Part shown: positions 8,132 to 15,629 of the stretch, in pieces
Position numbering within the stretch: the stretch's first letter is position 1
Layout: each line of letters begins with the position of its first letter
Origin: Allomuricauda sp.
Lineage (GTDB): Bacteria > Bacteroidota > Bacteroidia > Flavobacteriales > Flavobacteriaceae
Assembly (NCBI RefSeq): GCF_028280385.1
Contig: NZ_JANQLX010000002.1
Span: 1-64,000 of the forward strand
Length of the DNA: 64,000 nucleotides
Reading direction: 5' to 3'
The notes under the pieces: model-generated
Told to the model about the DNA's origin: nothing
The model's database searches: none
The model's input: the letters and a program-made list of their open reading frames with translations, nothing else
Program-made: the position numbers and the translations under genes

Positions 8132-8554
8132 ATGGACGCACACAAAGAAAAAATTCTTGAGGTCTGCAATGGCATTCGCAAGAATACCCTCATGGAAACC
8201 TTGGATATAGAATATGTGGATGTTGGCGAAAATTTCCTTATCGCCAGAATGCCCGTGAGTCCTAAGGTGCACCAACCAGATGGCGTTTTGCACGGTGGTG
8301 CCACTGTGGCATTGGCAGAAAGTGTGGGCAGTGCTGCTTCTTATGTGTTTTTGGATGGACAGGAATTCTTTGTCAGGGGCATTGAGATTGCAGCCAACCA
8401 TGTAAAATCCATTCGGGAAGGTTTTGTCTATGCCCGTGCTTCCATCATCCATAAGGGGCGCACCACGCAGTTATGGGAGATCAAAATCACAAATGAAGAG
8501 GGCGACCTAATTTCCAATTGTAAATTGACTACCATTGCCCTCCCAAGAAAATAA
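8132..8554 (+). CDS. menI: Hotdog-fold thioesterase, probable DHNA-CoA thioesterase MenI
   Basis: 140 residues. It reads like E. coli YdiI (MenI): QPDGVLHGGATVALAESVGS with the HGG oxyanion motif and catalytic Glu, then GIEIAANHVKSIREG. YdiI releases 1,4-dihydroxy-2-naphthoate from its CoA ester in menaquinone synthesis. Immediate overlap with menF (20 bases) supports that role over a phenylacetate-type PaaI thioesterase. Start chosen at 8132 because the alternative TTG 8105 lies in the -7 box. Confidence 0.85.
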   Translation: MDAHKEKILEVCNGIRKNTLMETLDIEYVDVGENFLIARMPVSPKVHQPDGVLHGGATVALAESVGSAASYVFLDGQEFFVRGIEIAANHVKSIREGFVYARASIIHKGRTTQLWEIKITNEEGDLISNCKLTTIALPRK

Positions 8555-9596
8555 GAATTTTACCGTACTTATTGAAAAAGTCCGGAGTGCCCTTGAAGAA
8601 GGTATTCCTTTCGCCATATACCGAAAACCGGGAAAAACTGATGTAAGAGCGGTTTTTCAAAAGGATAAGGCCCTTCATACAAACAGGGATTTTAAGACTA
8701 AGGGTTTTGTCTTCGCCCCGTTCGATAGCAGGAAAGATGCAGTTTTGATTCGAGCAGATGTGTTTGTAACCGCACCCTTTCACCCAGTAGCATCTTCAAC
8801 CGTATCTCCAAAAACCACAAACCTTGATGGAAAACCGAAGCATTTGGAACTGGTGCAGAAAGGAATCCGCGAAATTGGGCGGGGGACGTTGAAGAAAGTA
8901 GTGCTTTCAAGGAAATTGGAAATAAAGGTCCAATCAGAACCCCAAGATGTTTTCCAAAGACTGCTGATGAATTACCACAATGCATTTTGTTATTTGGTCC
9001 ATCATCCCAAAATGGGCACTTGGTGTGGCGCTACCCCTGAGACCTTGGTAGGCATTAAAAACCGTGATGTACGTACCATGTCTTTGGCTGCCACTTTGCC
9101 CAATGTTGAGGACGAAATTCCCAACTGGGGAAGCAAGGAAAAGGAGGAACAGCTCATGGTTTCCGAATATATAATGACTCAACTTAAAGGGTTGACCACT
9201 TCTTTGAAAATAGGTCCGGTTGAATCCGTAAGGGCCGGAAATTTGTGGCATTTAAAATCCGAAGTTGAGGCAGAAATGGATGAAAATGCTTCCGTAGCGG
9301 AAATTGTTGCGGCACTACACCCAACCCCGGCTGTTTGCGGAATTCCTACCCTGGAAGCTCAAAAGTTCATCTTGGAACACGAAGGTTACGATCGTAGCTT
9401 TTATACAGGATACCTGGGGGAGTTGCATGTTGGGGGAGAACAACGTATTTCACTGTACGTGAATCTCAGATGTATGCAAATGGAATCTGGGAAGGCGTCC
9501 ATTTATGTTGGCGGTGGGATCACTTCCGCTTCCGATCCAAAAAAGGAATGGACAGAAACCCAGAACAAAAGCAGGACCCTTTTGGATATCCTTTGA
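8535..9596 (+). CDS. menF: Isochorismate synthase MenF
   Basis: 353 residues, a chorismate-binding enzyme making isochorismate, the first committed step of menaquinone synthesis. Motifs: KKVVLSRKLE, WCGATPETLVG, AALHPTPAVCGIP and GGGITSASDP near the C-terminus. There is no upstream ATG in frame, so the start is taken as TTG 8535 inside the end of menI; the start is the least certain part. The N-terminal region is short, as in flavobacterial MenF-type proteins. Confidence 0.88.
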   Translation: MPSQENKNFTVLIEKVRSALEEGIPFAIYRKPGKTDVRAVFQKDKALHTNRDFKTKGFVFAPFDSRKDAVLIRADVFVTAPFHPVASSTVSPKTTNLDGKPKHLELVQKGIREIGRGTLKKVVLSRKLEIKVQSEPQDVFQRLLMNYHNAFCYLVHHPKMGTWCGATPETLVGIKNRDVRTMSLAATLPNVEDEIPNWGSKEKEEQLMVSEYIMTQLKGLTTSLKIGPVESVRAGNLWHLKSEVEAEMDENASVAEIVAALHPTPAVCGIPTLEAQKFILEHEGYDRSFYTGYLGELHVGGEQRISLYVNLRCMQMESGKASIYVGGGITSASDPKKEWTETQNKSRTLLDIL

Positions 9597-9613
9597 TTTG
9601 GGCGGTAATAAAT

Positions 9614-9645
9614 TTGGGACATAAAATTTTTGGGACTTATTTTTG
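9614..9645 (+). promoter_or_regulatory. Promoter of menD (TTG, 21 bases, TATTTTTG)
   Basis: TTG 9614-9616 and TATTTTTG 9638-9645 fit the Bacteroidota consensus at ideal spacing. Only six bases separate the box from the menD ATG (9652), so the mRNA may start at or next to the start codon. Confidence 0.65.
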
Positions 9646-9651
9646 TAGTCC

Positions 9652-11373
9652 ATGAGGTACTCCAACATTCCCTCAGCGCAAACGCTGGTTCTTTACTTTA
9701 GATCCCGGGGAATTAAAAATATTGTGATTTCACCAGGATCAAGGAATGCTCCCCTGACCCTTGGTTTCACCAAAAACCCATTCTTTACTTGTTTTAGCAT
9801 TGTGGACGAACGCTGTGCGGCATTTTTTGCCCTGGGCATGTCCAAACAGTTACAGGAACCGGTGGCCGTGGTATGCACCTCTGGTAGCGCCATGCTCAAT
9901 TATTACCCCGCAATAGCCGAAGCTTTTTATAGCGATGTGCCTTTGGTGGTGGTTTCTGCGGATAGACCCTCCCATAAAATAGATATAGGAGATGGGCAGA
10001 CCATTAGGCAAGAGCACATATTTGAAAAACATATTGGCTACTCCGCCAATCTAAAACAGGATGTATCGCATGGTTCTGAAGCTTCACGGACAGATGGGAC
10101 GCAAGAGTCCGTACAGGCCTATAATGAAAATGAACTGGGCAGGGCTTTGGAGGTAGCCTTGAAGACCTCTTCCCCGGTGCATATAAATATTCCCTTTGAA
10201 GAACCTTTATACGGTATGACGGATTCCATGATAGTAATGGAGCCGCAAAACTGGGAACTTGGAATTGAGCAAGATGGGATATGGGATGAAGGGGAATCGA
10301 CGGCCGTTTGGAATTCAAGTCCCAAGAAAATGGTTTTGGTCGGGGTAAACCCTCCTGGGAAGGTTGATCCCAATATTCTGGAGGCCCTGGCCCATGACGA
10401 TAGTGTTTTGGTATTCACCGAGACCACTTCCAATGTGCACCACCAGGATTTTTTTCCTAGTATAGATAGCATTATTGCTCCCATTGAAAAATCGGAGCAA
10501 GCCGATGACTTGTTCCAAGAATTGCAACCTGATTTGTTGGTCACCTTTGGGGGACTCATTGTTTCCAAAAAAATAAAGGCATTTTTACGCAGATATCAAC
10601 CGAAGCAGCATTGGCATGTGGATTCCAAAAAGGCCTATGACACCTTTTTTTGTCTTACCCAGCATATTAAATGTGACCCAAATGCCTTTTTTCAAAAGGT
10701 TTGCGCGGATGCACCCGTTGGGGGAAGTGATTATCGTGCTATATGGTTGACTACCCGAGGGAATTATGAGCAAAAACGATTGGAGTACCTCGACCAGATT
10801 CCATTCACGGATTTTACCGTTTTTCATCAAATACAAAAATCCATTCCCACCGGATACCAGGTAAATTTGGCCAACAGCAGTACGGTGAGGTACACCCAAT
10901 TATTCCCATTGGATCCTTCATTGGAGGTGTTCTGCAATAGGGGCACCAGTGGTATAGATGGAAGTACCTCCACAGCGGTAGGAGCATCCATTTATCACCA
11001 AAAACCAACTTTGTTGCTCACAGGGGACTTAAGTTTTTTCTACGACTCCAACGGACTTTGGAACGATCATATCCGGCCGGATTTCAGAATTATTTTGATC
11101 AACAATGCAGGCGGGGGAATCTTTAGAATTTTGCCCGGTTTTGAAGATACAGACGAATTCTCCACCTTTTTTGAGACCCATCATCAACGTAGCGCGGAAC
11201 ATATGGCCCGGATGTACAACTTTGAATATACCTATTCCGAAAACACTGAGGAAGTGCAAAGGGCATTGGATTCGTTTTATGAAGCTTCCACGCTTCCAAA
11301 GATCTTGGAAATAGGTACGCCCAGGGAGTTGAACAACAAAATTTTGCTCGACTATTTCGATTTTATATCTTAG
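9652..11373 (+). CDS. menD: SEPHCHC synthase MenD
   Basis: 573 residues, usual length for MenD (2-succinyl-5-enolpyruvyl-6-hydroxy-3-cyclohexene-1-carboxylate synthase). It is a thiamine-diphosphate enzyme: SPGSRNAPLTLG (27-38), CTSGSAMLNYYPAIAEA, SADRPSHKIDIGDGQTIRQ, and the C-terminal cofactor site GDLSFFYDSNGLWN followed by ILINNAGGGIF. It joins isochorismate and 2-oxoglutarate. Possibly both read through from menF and transcribed from its own promoter. Confidence 0.95.
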   Translation: MRYSNIPSAQTLVLYFRSRGIKNIVISPGSRNAPLTLGFTKNPFFTCFSIVDERCAAFFALGMSKQLQEPVAVVCTSGSAMLNYYPAIAEAFYSDVPLVVVSADRPSHKIDIGDGQTIRQEHIFEKHIGYSANLKQDVSHGSEASRTDGTQESVQAYNENELGRALEVALKTSSPVHINIPFEEPLYGMTDSMIVMEPQNWELGIEQDGIWDEGESTAVWNSSPKKMVLVGVNPPGKVDPNILEALAHDDSVLVFTETTSNVHHQDFFPSIDSIIAPIEKSEQADDLFQELQPDLLVTFGGLIVSKKIKAFLRRYQPKQHWHVDSKKAYDTFFCLTQHIKCDPNAFFQKVCADAPVGGSDYRAIWLTTRGNYEQKRLEYLDQIPFTDFTVFHQIQKSIPTGYQVNLANSSTVRYTQLFPLDPSLEVFCNRGTSGIDGSTSTAVGASIYHQKPTLLLTGDLSFFYDSNGLWNDHIRPDFRIILINNAGGGIFRILPGFEDTDEFSTFFETHHQRSAEHMARMYNFEYTYSENTEEVQRALDSFYEASTLPKILEIGTPRELNNKILLDYFDFIS

Positions 11374-11415
11374 AACCAAGCGAAAAGTCAACCTTAAAAA
11401 ACCCGCGAAAGAATC

Positions 11416-11757
11416 ATGAGCAAAAGAGATGAATTGATTGAGAAATACGCCGAGGATATCAAACAGAAATTTGATGAAAACCCGGATATGGATTTATTGA
11501 GGAAGGTGACCGTTGGACTTGGACCATCCATCTACAATCTTGATTCTTCCAAGGTTTCGGGTTCTGACGAAAAAGAGCTTGATACGGTAAAAAACAATTA
11601 TCTCGTCAATAAACTGGGGCTTTCCGATGGACCAGAGCTGATGGAGGCCATCAATGCTGTGATTGACACCTATGGGCGTTCGGACAAAAACAAGCATAGG
11701 GCCGTAATCTATTATATCCTCTGCAAGAAATTTGGTAAGGAATCCGTATACAACTAA
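11416..11757 (+). CDS. DUF2853 family protein
   Basis: 113 residues, soluble and helical, with the family features YAEDIKQKFDENPDMDLL and YGRSDKNKHRAVIYYILCKKF. The function of the family is unknown. It lies 42 bases after menD in the same direction, and a strong terminator follows, so it probably ends the menD transcript. Confidence 0.85.
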   Translation: MSKRDELIEKYAEDIKQKFDENPDMDLLRKVTVGLGPSIYNLDSSKVSGSDEKELDTVKNNYLVNKLGLSDGPELMEAINAVIDTYGRSDKNKHRAVIYYILCKKFGKESVYN

Positions 11758-11777
11758 GTTTCGGTTTCCACCAGAAT

Positions 11778-11814
11778 AAGCTGGTTCAGCCAAAAGGTTG
11801 GGGCCAGCTTTTTT
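11778..11814 (+). terminator. Rho-independent terminator after DUF2853
   Basis: AAGCTGG (11778-11784) pairs with CCAGCTT (11804-11810), with an inner CAGCC/GGTTG stem and a T run to 11814. The T run overlaps the -33 TTG (11813-11815) of the next promoter. Confidence 0.8.
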
Positions 11815-11841
11815 GTTCCCCATAAAATCGGTCTACCTTTG
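11813..11841 (+). promoter_or_regulatory. Promoter of cvfB-like gene (TTG, 18 bases, TACCTTTG)
   Basis: Exact -33/-7 pattern; the -7 box ends only four bases before the ATG at 11846, predicting a leaderless or nearly leaderless mRNA. Confidence 0.65.
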
Positions 11842-11845
11842 CCGC

Positions 11846-12679
11846 ATGATAGCATTGGGAAATTACAACACCCTAAAAGTTTTGCGGAGCACCAGAATAG
11901 GACTCTTTTTAGGGGATGGGGAAGGGACAGAAGTCCTGCTCCCCAACAAATATGTGCCAGAAGACTTTCAAATTGATATGGACCTTGAGGTGTTCTGCTA
12001 TTTGGATGGTTCGGAAAGACCCATTGCCACCACCTTGAAACCCTTGATTACCCGAAATACTTTTGCATATTTAAAAGTGGCACAAGTGGGGGCTTATGGG
12101 GCCTTTATGGATTGGGGCCTGGAAAAACATCTACTGGTTCCGTTCAGGGAACAATTGGCACGAATGGAGGAGGGGAAGCGCTATATTGTCCATTGTTATA
12201 TGGATGAGGAAACCTTTAGGCTTACCGGTTCAAGCAGGATTAACAGGTTTTTATCCAATGATGGCTTTAATATGGAAGTCAACAGTGAGGTGGATTTGTT
12301 GGTTTCACGAAAAACCCCGCTGGGCTGGGAAGTGATCATAGATAACCAGTATAAAGGGTTGGTATTTAAAAGTGATGTGTTTAAACCGATATCAAAAGGA
12401 GATCAACTCAAGGGGTACATCAAACAGGTACGCCCGGATATGAAGATTGACGTTTCCCTTCAGCCGATAGGTGCCAAAATGTTGGAGCCCACTGCCAATT
12501 TTATTTTGGAAAAGTTGCAGGAGCACCAGGGCTTTTTGGGCCTACATGACAAATCCAGTCCTGAGGAAATACAGGATCAATTGCATCTGAGTAAAAAGTC
12601 GTTCAAAAAAGCAATTGGTACCCTGTACAAGGAACGAAAGATCATCATAAAGGATGATGGAATTTATTTAGTGCAGTAA
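11846..12679 (+). CDS. cvfB: S1-domain RNA-binding protein, CvfB/YitL-like
   Basis: 277 residues from ATG 11846; an earlier in-frame start at 11798 would cross the terminator and promoter. The protein has tandem S1-like OB folds (e.g. VAQVGAYGAFMDWGLEKHLLVPFREQ and GDQLKGYIKQVRPDMKIDVSLQP) and a C-terminal winged helix (DQLHLSKKSFKKAIGTLYKERKIIIKDDGIYLV), the CvfB order. CvfB of Firmicutes is an RNA-binding virulence regulator; the role in Bacteroidota is not established. Confidence 0.87.
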   Translation: MIALGNYNTLKVLRSTRIGLFLGDGEGTEVLLPNKYVPEDFQIDMDLEVFCYLDGSERPIATTLKPLITRNTFAYLKVAQVGAYGAFMDWGLEKHLLVPFREQLARMEEGKRYIVHCYMDEETFRLTGSSRINRFLSNDGFNMEVNSEVDLLVSRKTPLGWEVIIDNQYKGLVFKSDVFKPISKGDQLKGYIKQVRPDMKIDVSLQPIGAKMLEPTANFILEKLQEHQGFLGLHDKSSPEEIQDQLHLSKKSFKKAIGTLYKERKIIIKDDGIYLVQ

Positions 12680-12751
12680 AACTGCGGAGAAAGGTTACAA
12701 AATTGTTAATCGATTTGATACCGATACGTTTTTTTCTTTCCCCAAAAATTA

Positions 12752-12759
12752 TACATTTG
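12752..12759 (+). promoter_or_regulatory. -7 promoter box (TACATTTG) of the SPOR-like gene
   Basis: Exact TAnnTTTG match, about 70 bases before the ATG at 12831. No TTG at the expected distance. Confidence 0.45.
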
Positions 12760-12830
12760 TATAAGTGAGTATTAACTGCTTGACAACTATACTTTTAAGG
12801 GGTTGCCATAATTTTTAGAAGTTACCTTTT

Positions 12831-13430
12831 ATGCCTTTTATTGAAGAAAGCGATTTACTGGACCTGCACAAGGACATTGATAAGGCCCAGATAATCAACG
12901 AAAGACTCTTAGACCAGATAAAATATAAGAACAAGGACCTACGCAAAATAAAGCTTCAGCGGAATGTTTTACTTGGGTTCACTGCGCTTTTTGTGGTAGG
13001 CACCTTGGCCATTACCTCCTTTACTGCCGGATTGAGCAGTAAGAACTCCTTTGAGAGCCAAAACAGCCTCTTGGTTTCCATTGACAGTTTGGATGTAATC
13101 AAGGCTCGGATTGATAACCTTAAACTTCAGAATGAAGAGCTTAGCTTGGTAAGTGAGTTCTATTTGGCCAAAGCGTTCCTGGAAAAGGAAAAAATCTACT
13201 CTGTCCAGGTCAAATCCTTCGTGGACAATAATGTTACCCTGGCCTCCGAGGCCCTGACCAATACCCTCTTTGTAAAGACCAATCCCTTCTATGCTTATTC
13301 CTTGGGTAATTTTGAAACCTTGGGCGAGGCCCAATCCTTTAGAAAGCAATTGGTCAATATGGGATTCAAGGACGCCTTTGTGGCCTCTTACCAAGACGGT
13401 AAGCGAATCAAAATAGAAGATCCGTATTAA
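12831..13430 (+). CDS. Single-pass membrane protein with coiled coil and SPOR-like C-terminus
   Basis: 199 residues. Residues 1-43 are charged and helical, then a membrane segment (VLLGFTALFVVGTLAITSFTAGL). A second helical stretch follows, and the end (YAYSLGNFETLGEAQSFRKQLVNMGF... with FVASYQDGKRI) has the pattern of a SPOR domain, which binds denuded peptidoglycan. It is separated from menA by two bases, so the two are probably one operon; a functional link is not obvious. Confidence 0.75.
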   Translation: MPFIEESDLLDLHKDIDKAQIINERLLDQIKYKNKDLRKIKLQRNVLLGFTALFVVGTLAITSFTAGLSSKNSFESQNSLLVSIDSLDVIKARIDNLKLQNEELSLVSEFYLAKAFLEKEKIYSVQVKSFVDNNVTLASEALTNTLFVKTNPFYAYSLGNFETLGEAQSFRKQLVNMGFKDAFVASYQDGKRIKIEDPY

Positions 13431-13432
13431 TC

Positions 13433-14341
13433 TTGGGAACATTCAAGGCTTGGGTGCAAGCTGCTAGATTACGAACACTTCCTCTGTCACTTTCGGGAAT
13501 AATCGTGGGAACCTCCTTGGCCATCCTCCAAGGCAGTTTCAATACAGGTATTTTTGTTTTGGCCCTATTGACCACAATAGGTTTTCAGATTACCTCCAAT
13601 TTTGCCAATGATTATGGCGACGGTGTAAAGGGAACCGATAATGAAGATCGTATAGGTCCGGCCAGGGCACTACAGAGCGGTCTGCTCTCCAGGACATCAT
13701 TGAAAAAGGGAATTGTGATCGCTGTATTGATCAGTATGGCGCTTGCCCTATACTTGGTTGTACTGGCCTTTGGATTGGAAAACCTCAAATACATTGTGTT
13801 GTTCACCGTCCTGGGTGTGCTTAGCATTTGGGCGGCAATACGGTATACCATGGGAGAAAATCCCTATGGCTATAAGGGGCTGGGGGATGTATTTGTTTTT
13901 ATGTTCTTTGGCCTACTGGGAGTACTGGGCAGTATGTTTCTGTATACAAAATCGCTTGATTGGATGGCATTCCTTCCCGCTGCCTCCATTGGATTGTTAT
14001 GCGTGGGGGTTCTTAACCTCAATAACCTGAGGGATGTGGTCTCCGACAAAAAACACGGGAAAATTACCTTGGTGGTTAAAATGGGGTTTGAAAACGGCAA
14101 ACGTTATCACACCATACTGATTTTATCGGCATTTATTGGATTTGCCATTTTCTCATGGCTTCAAATAGAAGGACCATTGAACTGGTTTTACCTCTTGGCA
14201 TTTGTGCCCATCTTTGTGCATTTGGCCAAAGTGATCAGGACCAAGGAACCCGTTTTATTGGATGGAGAACTAAAAAAGCTGGCCTTGGGAACCTTTCTGC
14301 TATCCGTGTTGTTCTTGATAGCAGTTAAGTTTTTTTTGTAA
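13433..14341 (+). CDS. menA: 1,4-dihydroxy-2-naphthoate polyprenyltransferase MenA
   Basis: 302 residues, UbiA-superfamily membrane enzyme that attaches the isoprenoid tail in menaquinone synthesis. The first Asp-rich site is NFANDYGDGVKGTDNEDR, followed by GPARALQSG; a second lies in NLNNLRDVVSDKKHGK. About eight or nine membrane segments are visible. No ATG is available; the start is TTG 13433, two bases after the previous stop. Confidence 0.92.
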   Translation: MGTFKAWVQAARLRTLPLSLSGIIVGTSLAILQGSFNTGIFVLALLTTIGFQITSNFANDYGDGVKGTDNEDRIGPARALQSGLLSRTSLKKGIVIAVLISMALALYLVVLAFGLENLKYIVLFTVLGVLSIWAAIRYTMGENPYGYKGLGDVFVFMFFGLLGVLGSMFLYTKSLDWMAFLPAASIGLLCVGVLNLNNLRDVVSDKKHGKITLVVKMGFENGKRYHTILILSAFIGFAIFSWLQIEGPLNWFYLLAFVPIFVHLAKVIRTKEPVLLDGELKKLALGTFLLSVLFLIAVKFFL

Positions 14342-14343
14342 TT

Positions 14344-15129
14344 TTGGGGAGCAACCCACTAAACATTGACGACTTGGAACACCCCATTAAAATACTGATT
14401 GTAGAGGACAACGTGATTATTGCGGATGATATGCAATCCATGCTCGAGGAGATTGGGTATGAGATTGTGGACAACGTAATTGTGTACGAGCAAGCTGTTG
14501 AGGTCCTGAAGAACAATCATGTGGATCTTGTCTTGATCGATATTATCCTTGCTTCAGATAAAACAGGAATTGACCTAGGTAAACATATTAGGGATGTCTA
14601 TAATATCCCCTTCATTTTTGTGACCTCCAACTCGGACAGGGCCACCGTTGAAAATGCAAAGACCGTTAAACCGGATGGTTATTTGGTTAAGCCTTTTGAG
14701 CAACAGGACCTATATACTTCCATAGAAATAGCATTGTCGAATTTTGATTATGCCAGAAAGGAAAAAAGCAAGGAGATTGCCGGAAACGAAGGAGACACCT
14801 TTACCTCCAATTCCGTCTTGAAAGATTCCATTTTTGTAAAAAAACAACATCTGTATTACCGAATCCAGTTTACGGATATCCAATTTATAAAGGCGGATAA
14901 CGTATATCTTGAGGTGAATACAGCGGACAAGAAGTTTTTGGTGCGCTCCCCTTTGAAGGACTATTTGGAAAAATTGCCCAAGAACAAATTCTATAGAGCG
15001 CATAAATCCTATATTGTCAACGTAGACCATATAGATGCCATCAACTCCAAAGACATATTGATCAACAATAACCTTATTCCAATTTCGAAGGATTTTAAGG
15101 AATTTATCATCTCTTCGATGAACAGCTAA
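14344..15129 (+). CDS. LytTR-type response regulator
   Basis: 261 residues. Receiver domain about 15-130 with acidic pair E21/D22, phospho-acceptor D66 (LVLIDIIL) and K116 (LVKPF). A LytTR DNA-binding domain covers about 160-261 (YRIQFTDIQFIKADNVYLEV ... FYRAHKSYIVNVDHIDAI). The start is TTG 14344, only two bases after menA, so it is likely co-transcribed with menA. Its partner is almost certainly the HisKA_2 kinase 500 bases downstream. Confidence 0.9.
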   Translation: MGSNPLNIDDLEHPIKILIVEDNVIIADDMQSMLEEIGYEIVDNVIVYEQAVEVLKNNHVDLVLIDIILASDKTGIDLGKHIRDVYNIPFIFVTSNSDRATVENAKTVKPDGYLVKPFEQQDLYTSIEIALSNFDYARKEKSKEIAGNEGDTFTSNSVLKDSIFVKKQHLYYRIQFTDIQFIKADNVYLEVNTADKKFLVRSPLKDYLEKLPKNKFYRAHKSYIVNVDHIDAINSKDILINNNLIPISKDFKEFIISSMNS

Positions 15130-15153
15130 TAGAGACGGCTTTAGAAAATATTG

Positions 15154-15177
15154 AAAGTGCCTTAGGGCACTTTTTTT
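15154..15177 (+). terminator. Rho-independent terminator after the LytTR regulator
   Basis: AAAGTGCC/GGCACTTT with a TTAG loop and a run of seven Ts. It separates the regulator transcript from the following intergenic elements. Confidence 0.8.
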
Positions 15178-15219
15178 ATGTTCCTAATTCAAATTCGCAG
15201 AAATACCACAACTTTTGCT

Positions 15220-15267
15220 CACTTCACAACAATAGTTTCCCGGTTTGGCGGAACCCCCATACTTTAG
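15220..15267 (+). promoter_or_regulatory. Candidate LytTR-activated promoter for a small RNA
   Basis: CACTTCACAACA (15220-15231) is a one-base-shorter copy of the repeat found upstream of the kinase gene. It is followed after exactly 28 bases by TACTTTAG (15260-15267), a degenerate -7 box. The kinase promoter has the same 28-base distance. No -33 TTG is present at normal spacing. Function is inferred. Confidence 0.35.
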
Positions 15268-15271
15268 CAGT

Positions 15272-15357
15272 GTTATTAATTCAGAAAAGTAATTTTTTCA
15301 TTTTCATATAGTGTTCTCGTAAAAGGGTCTTGTCGTAATGGCAGGACCTTTTTTGTT
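15272..15357 (+). ncRNA. Candidate small RNA between the LytTR regulator and kinase genes
   Basis: No ORF of any size is convincing here, yet the stretch lies between a -7-like box (15260-15267) and a strong terminator ending near 15354. The predicted transcript is about 85 bases, A/T-rich and unstructured at the 5' side with a long 3' hairpin. It could instead be the remnant of a lost gene or an attenuated leader. Confidence 0.3.
15321..15354 (+). terminator. Strong intrinsic terminator without an upstream gene
   Basis: The arm at 15321-15334 pairs with 15340-15352 (about 13 pairs, one bulged G, three G-T pairs) around a five-base loop, followed by a T run. The regulator gene already has its own terminator 145 bases upstream, so this one must end a different transcript. 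Confidence 0.65.
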
Positions 15358-15437
15358 TTACGGACCTTTTAGAGCCCTAGGGTATTCCATGAAATGCACA
15401 AAACATCGATAAATGGTGCTTTTGCATACACCTAAAT

Positions 15438-15507
15438 CACTTTCACAACAGAAATGGGCACTTTCACAACAATACCCAACAACTCTTTTGGAATGCTTTT
15501 AATTTTG
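15438..15507 (+). promoter_or_regulatory. Promoter of the sensor kinase with 21-base-period direct repeats
   Basis: CACTTTCACAACA occurs perfectly at 15438-15450 and 15459-15471 (start-to-start 21 bases, two helical turns). TAATTTTG (15500-15507) is an exact -7 box, without a properly placed -33 TTG. Paired direct repeats about two turns apart just upstream of a weak promoter is the arrangement known for LytTR regulators. The regulator encoded next door is the obvious candidate. The leader to the ATG is about 117 bases. Confidence 0.5.
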
Positions 15508-15629
15508 CTGGAAATACTGCGTTTTAAATAAGAAGGGCACTATTAAAAATGGAAAATTTCCACAAAACAACAAAAAAACAATAAGCAAGAACAATTTTAG
15601 AACGTCCATAAGCACTACCCGTAAAGCTA

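Noticed and set aside
8071..8304. N-terminal extension of the carboxylesterase
   Set aside because: It would run antisense through menI and the shared promoter; ATG 8070 gives the expected length.
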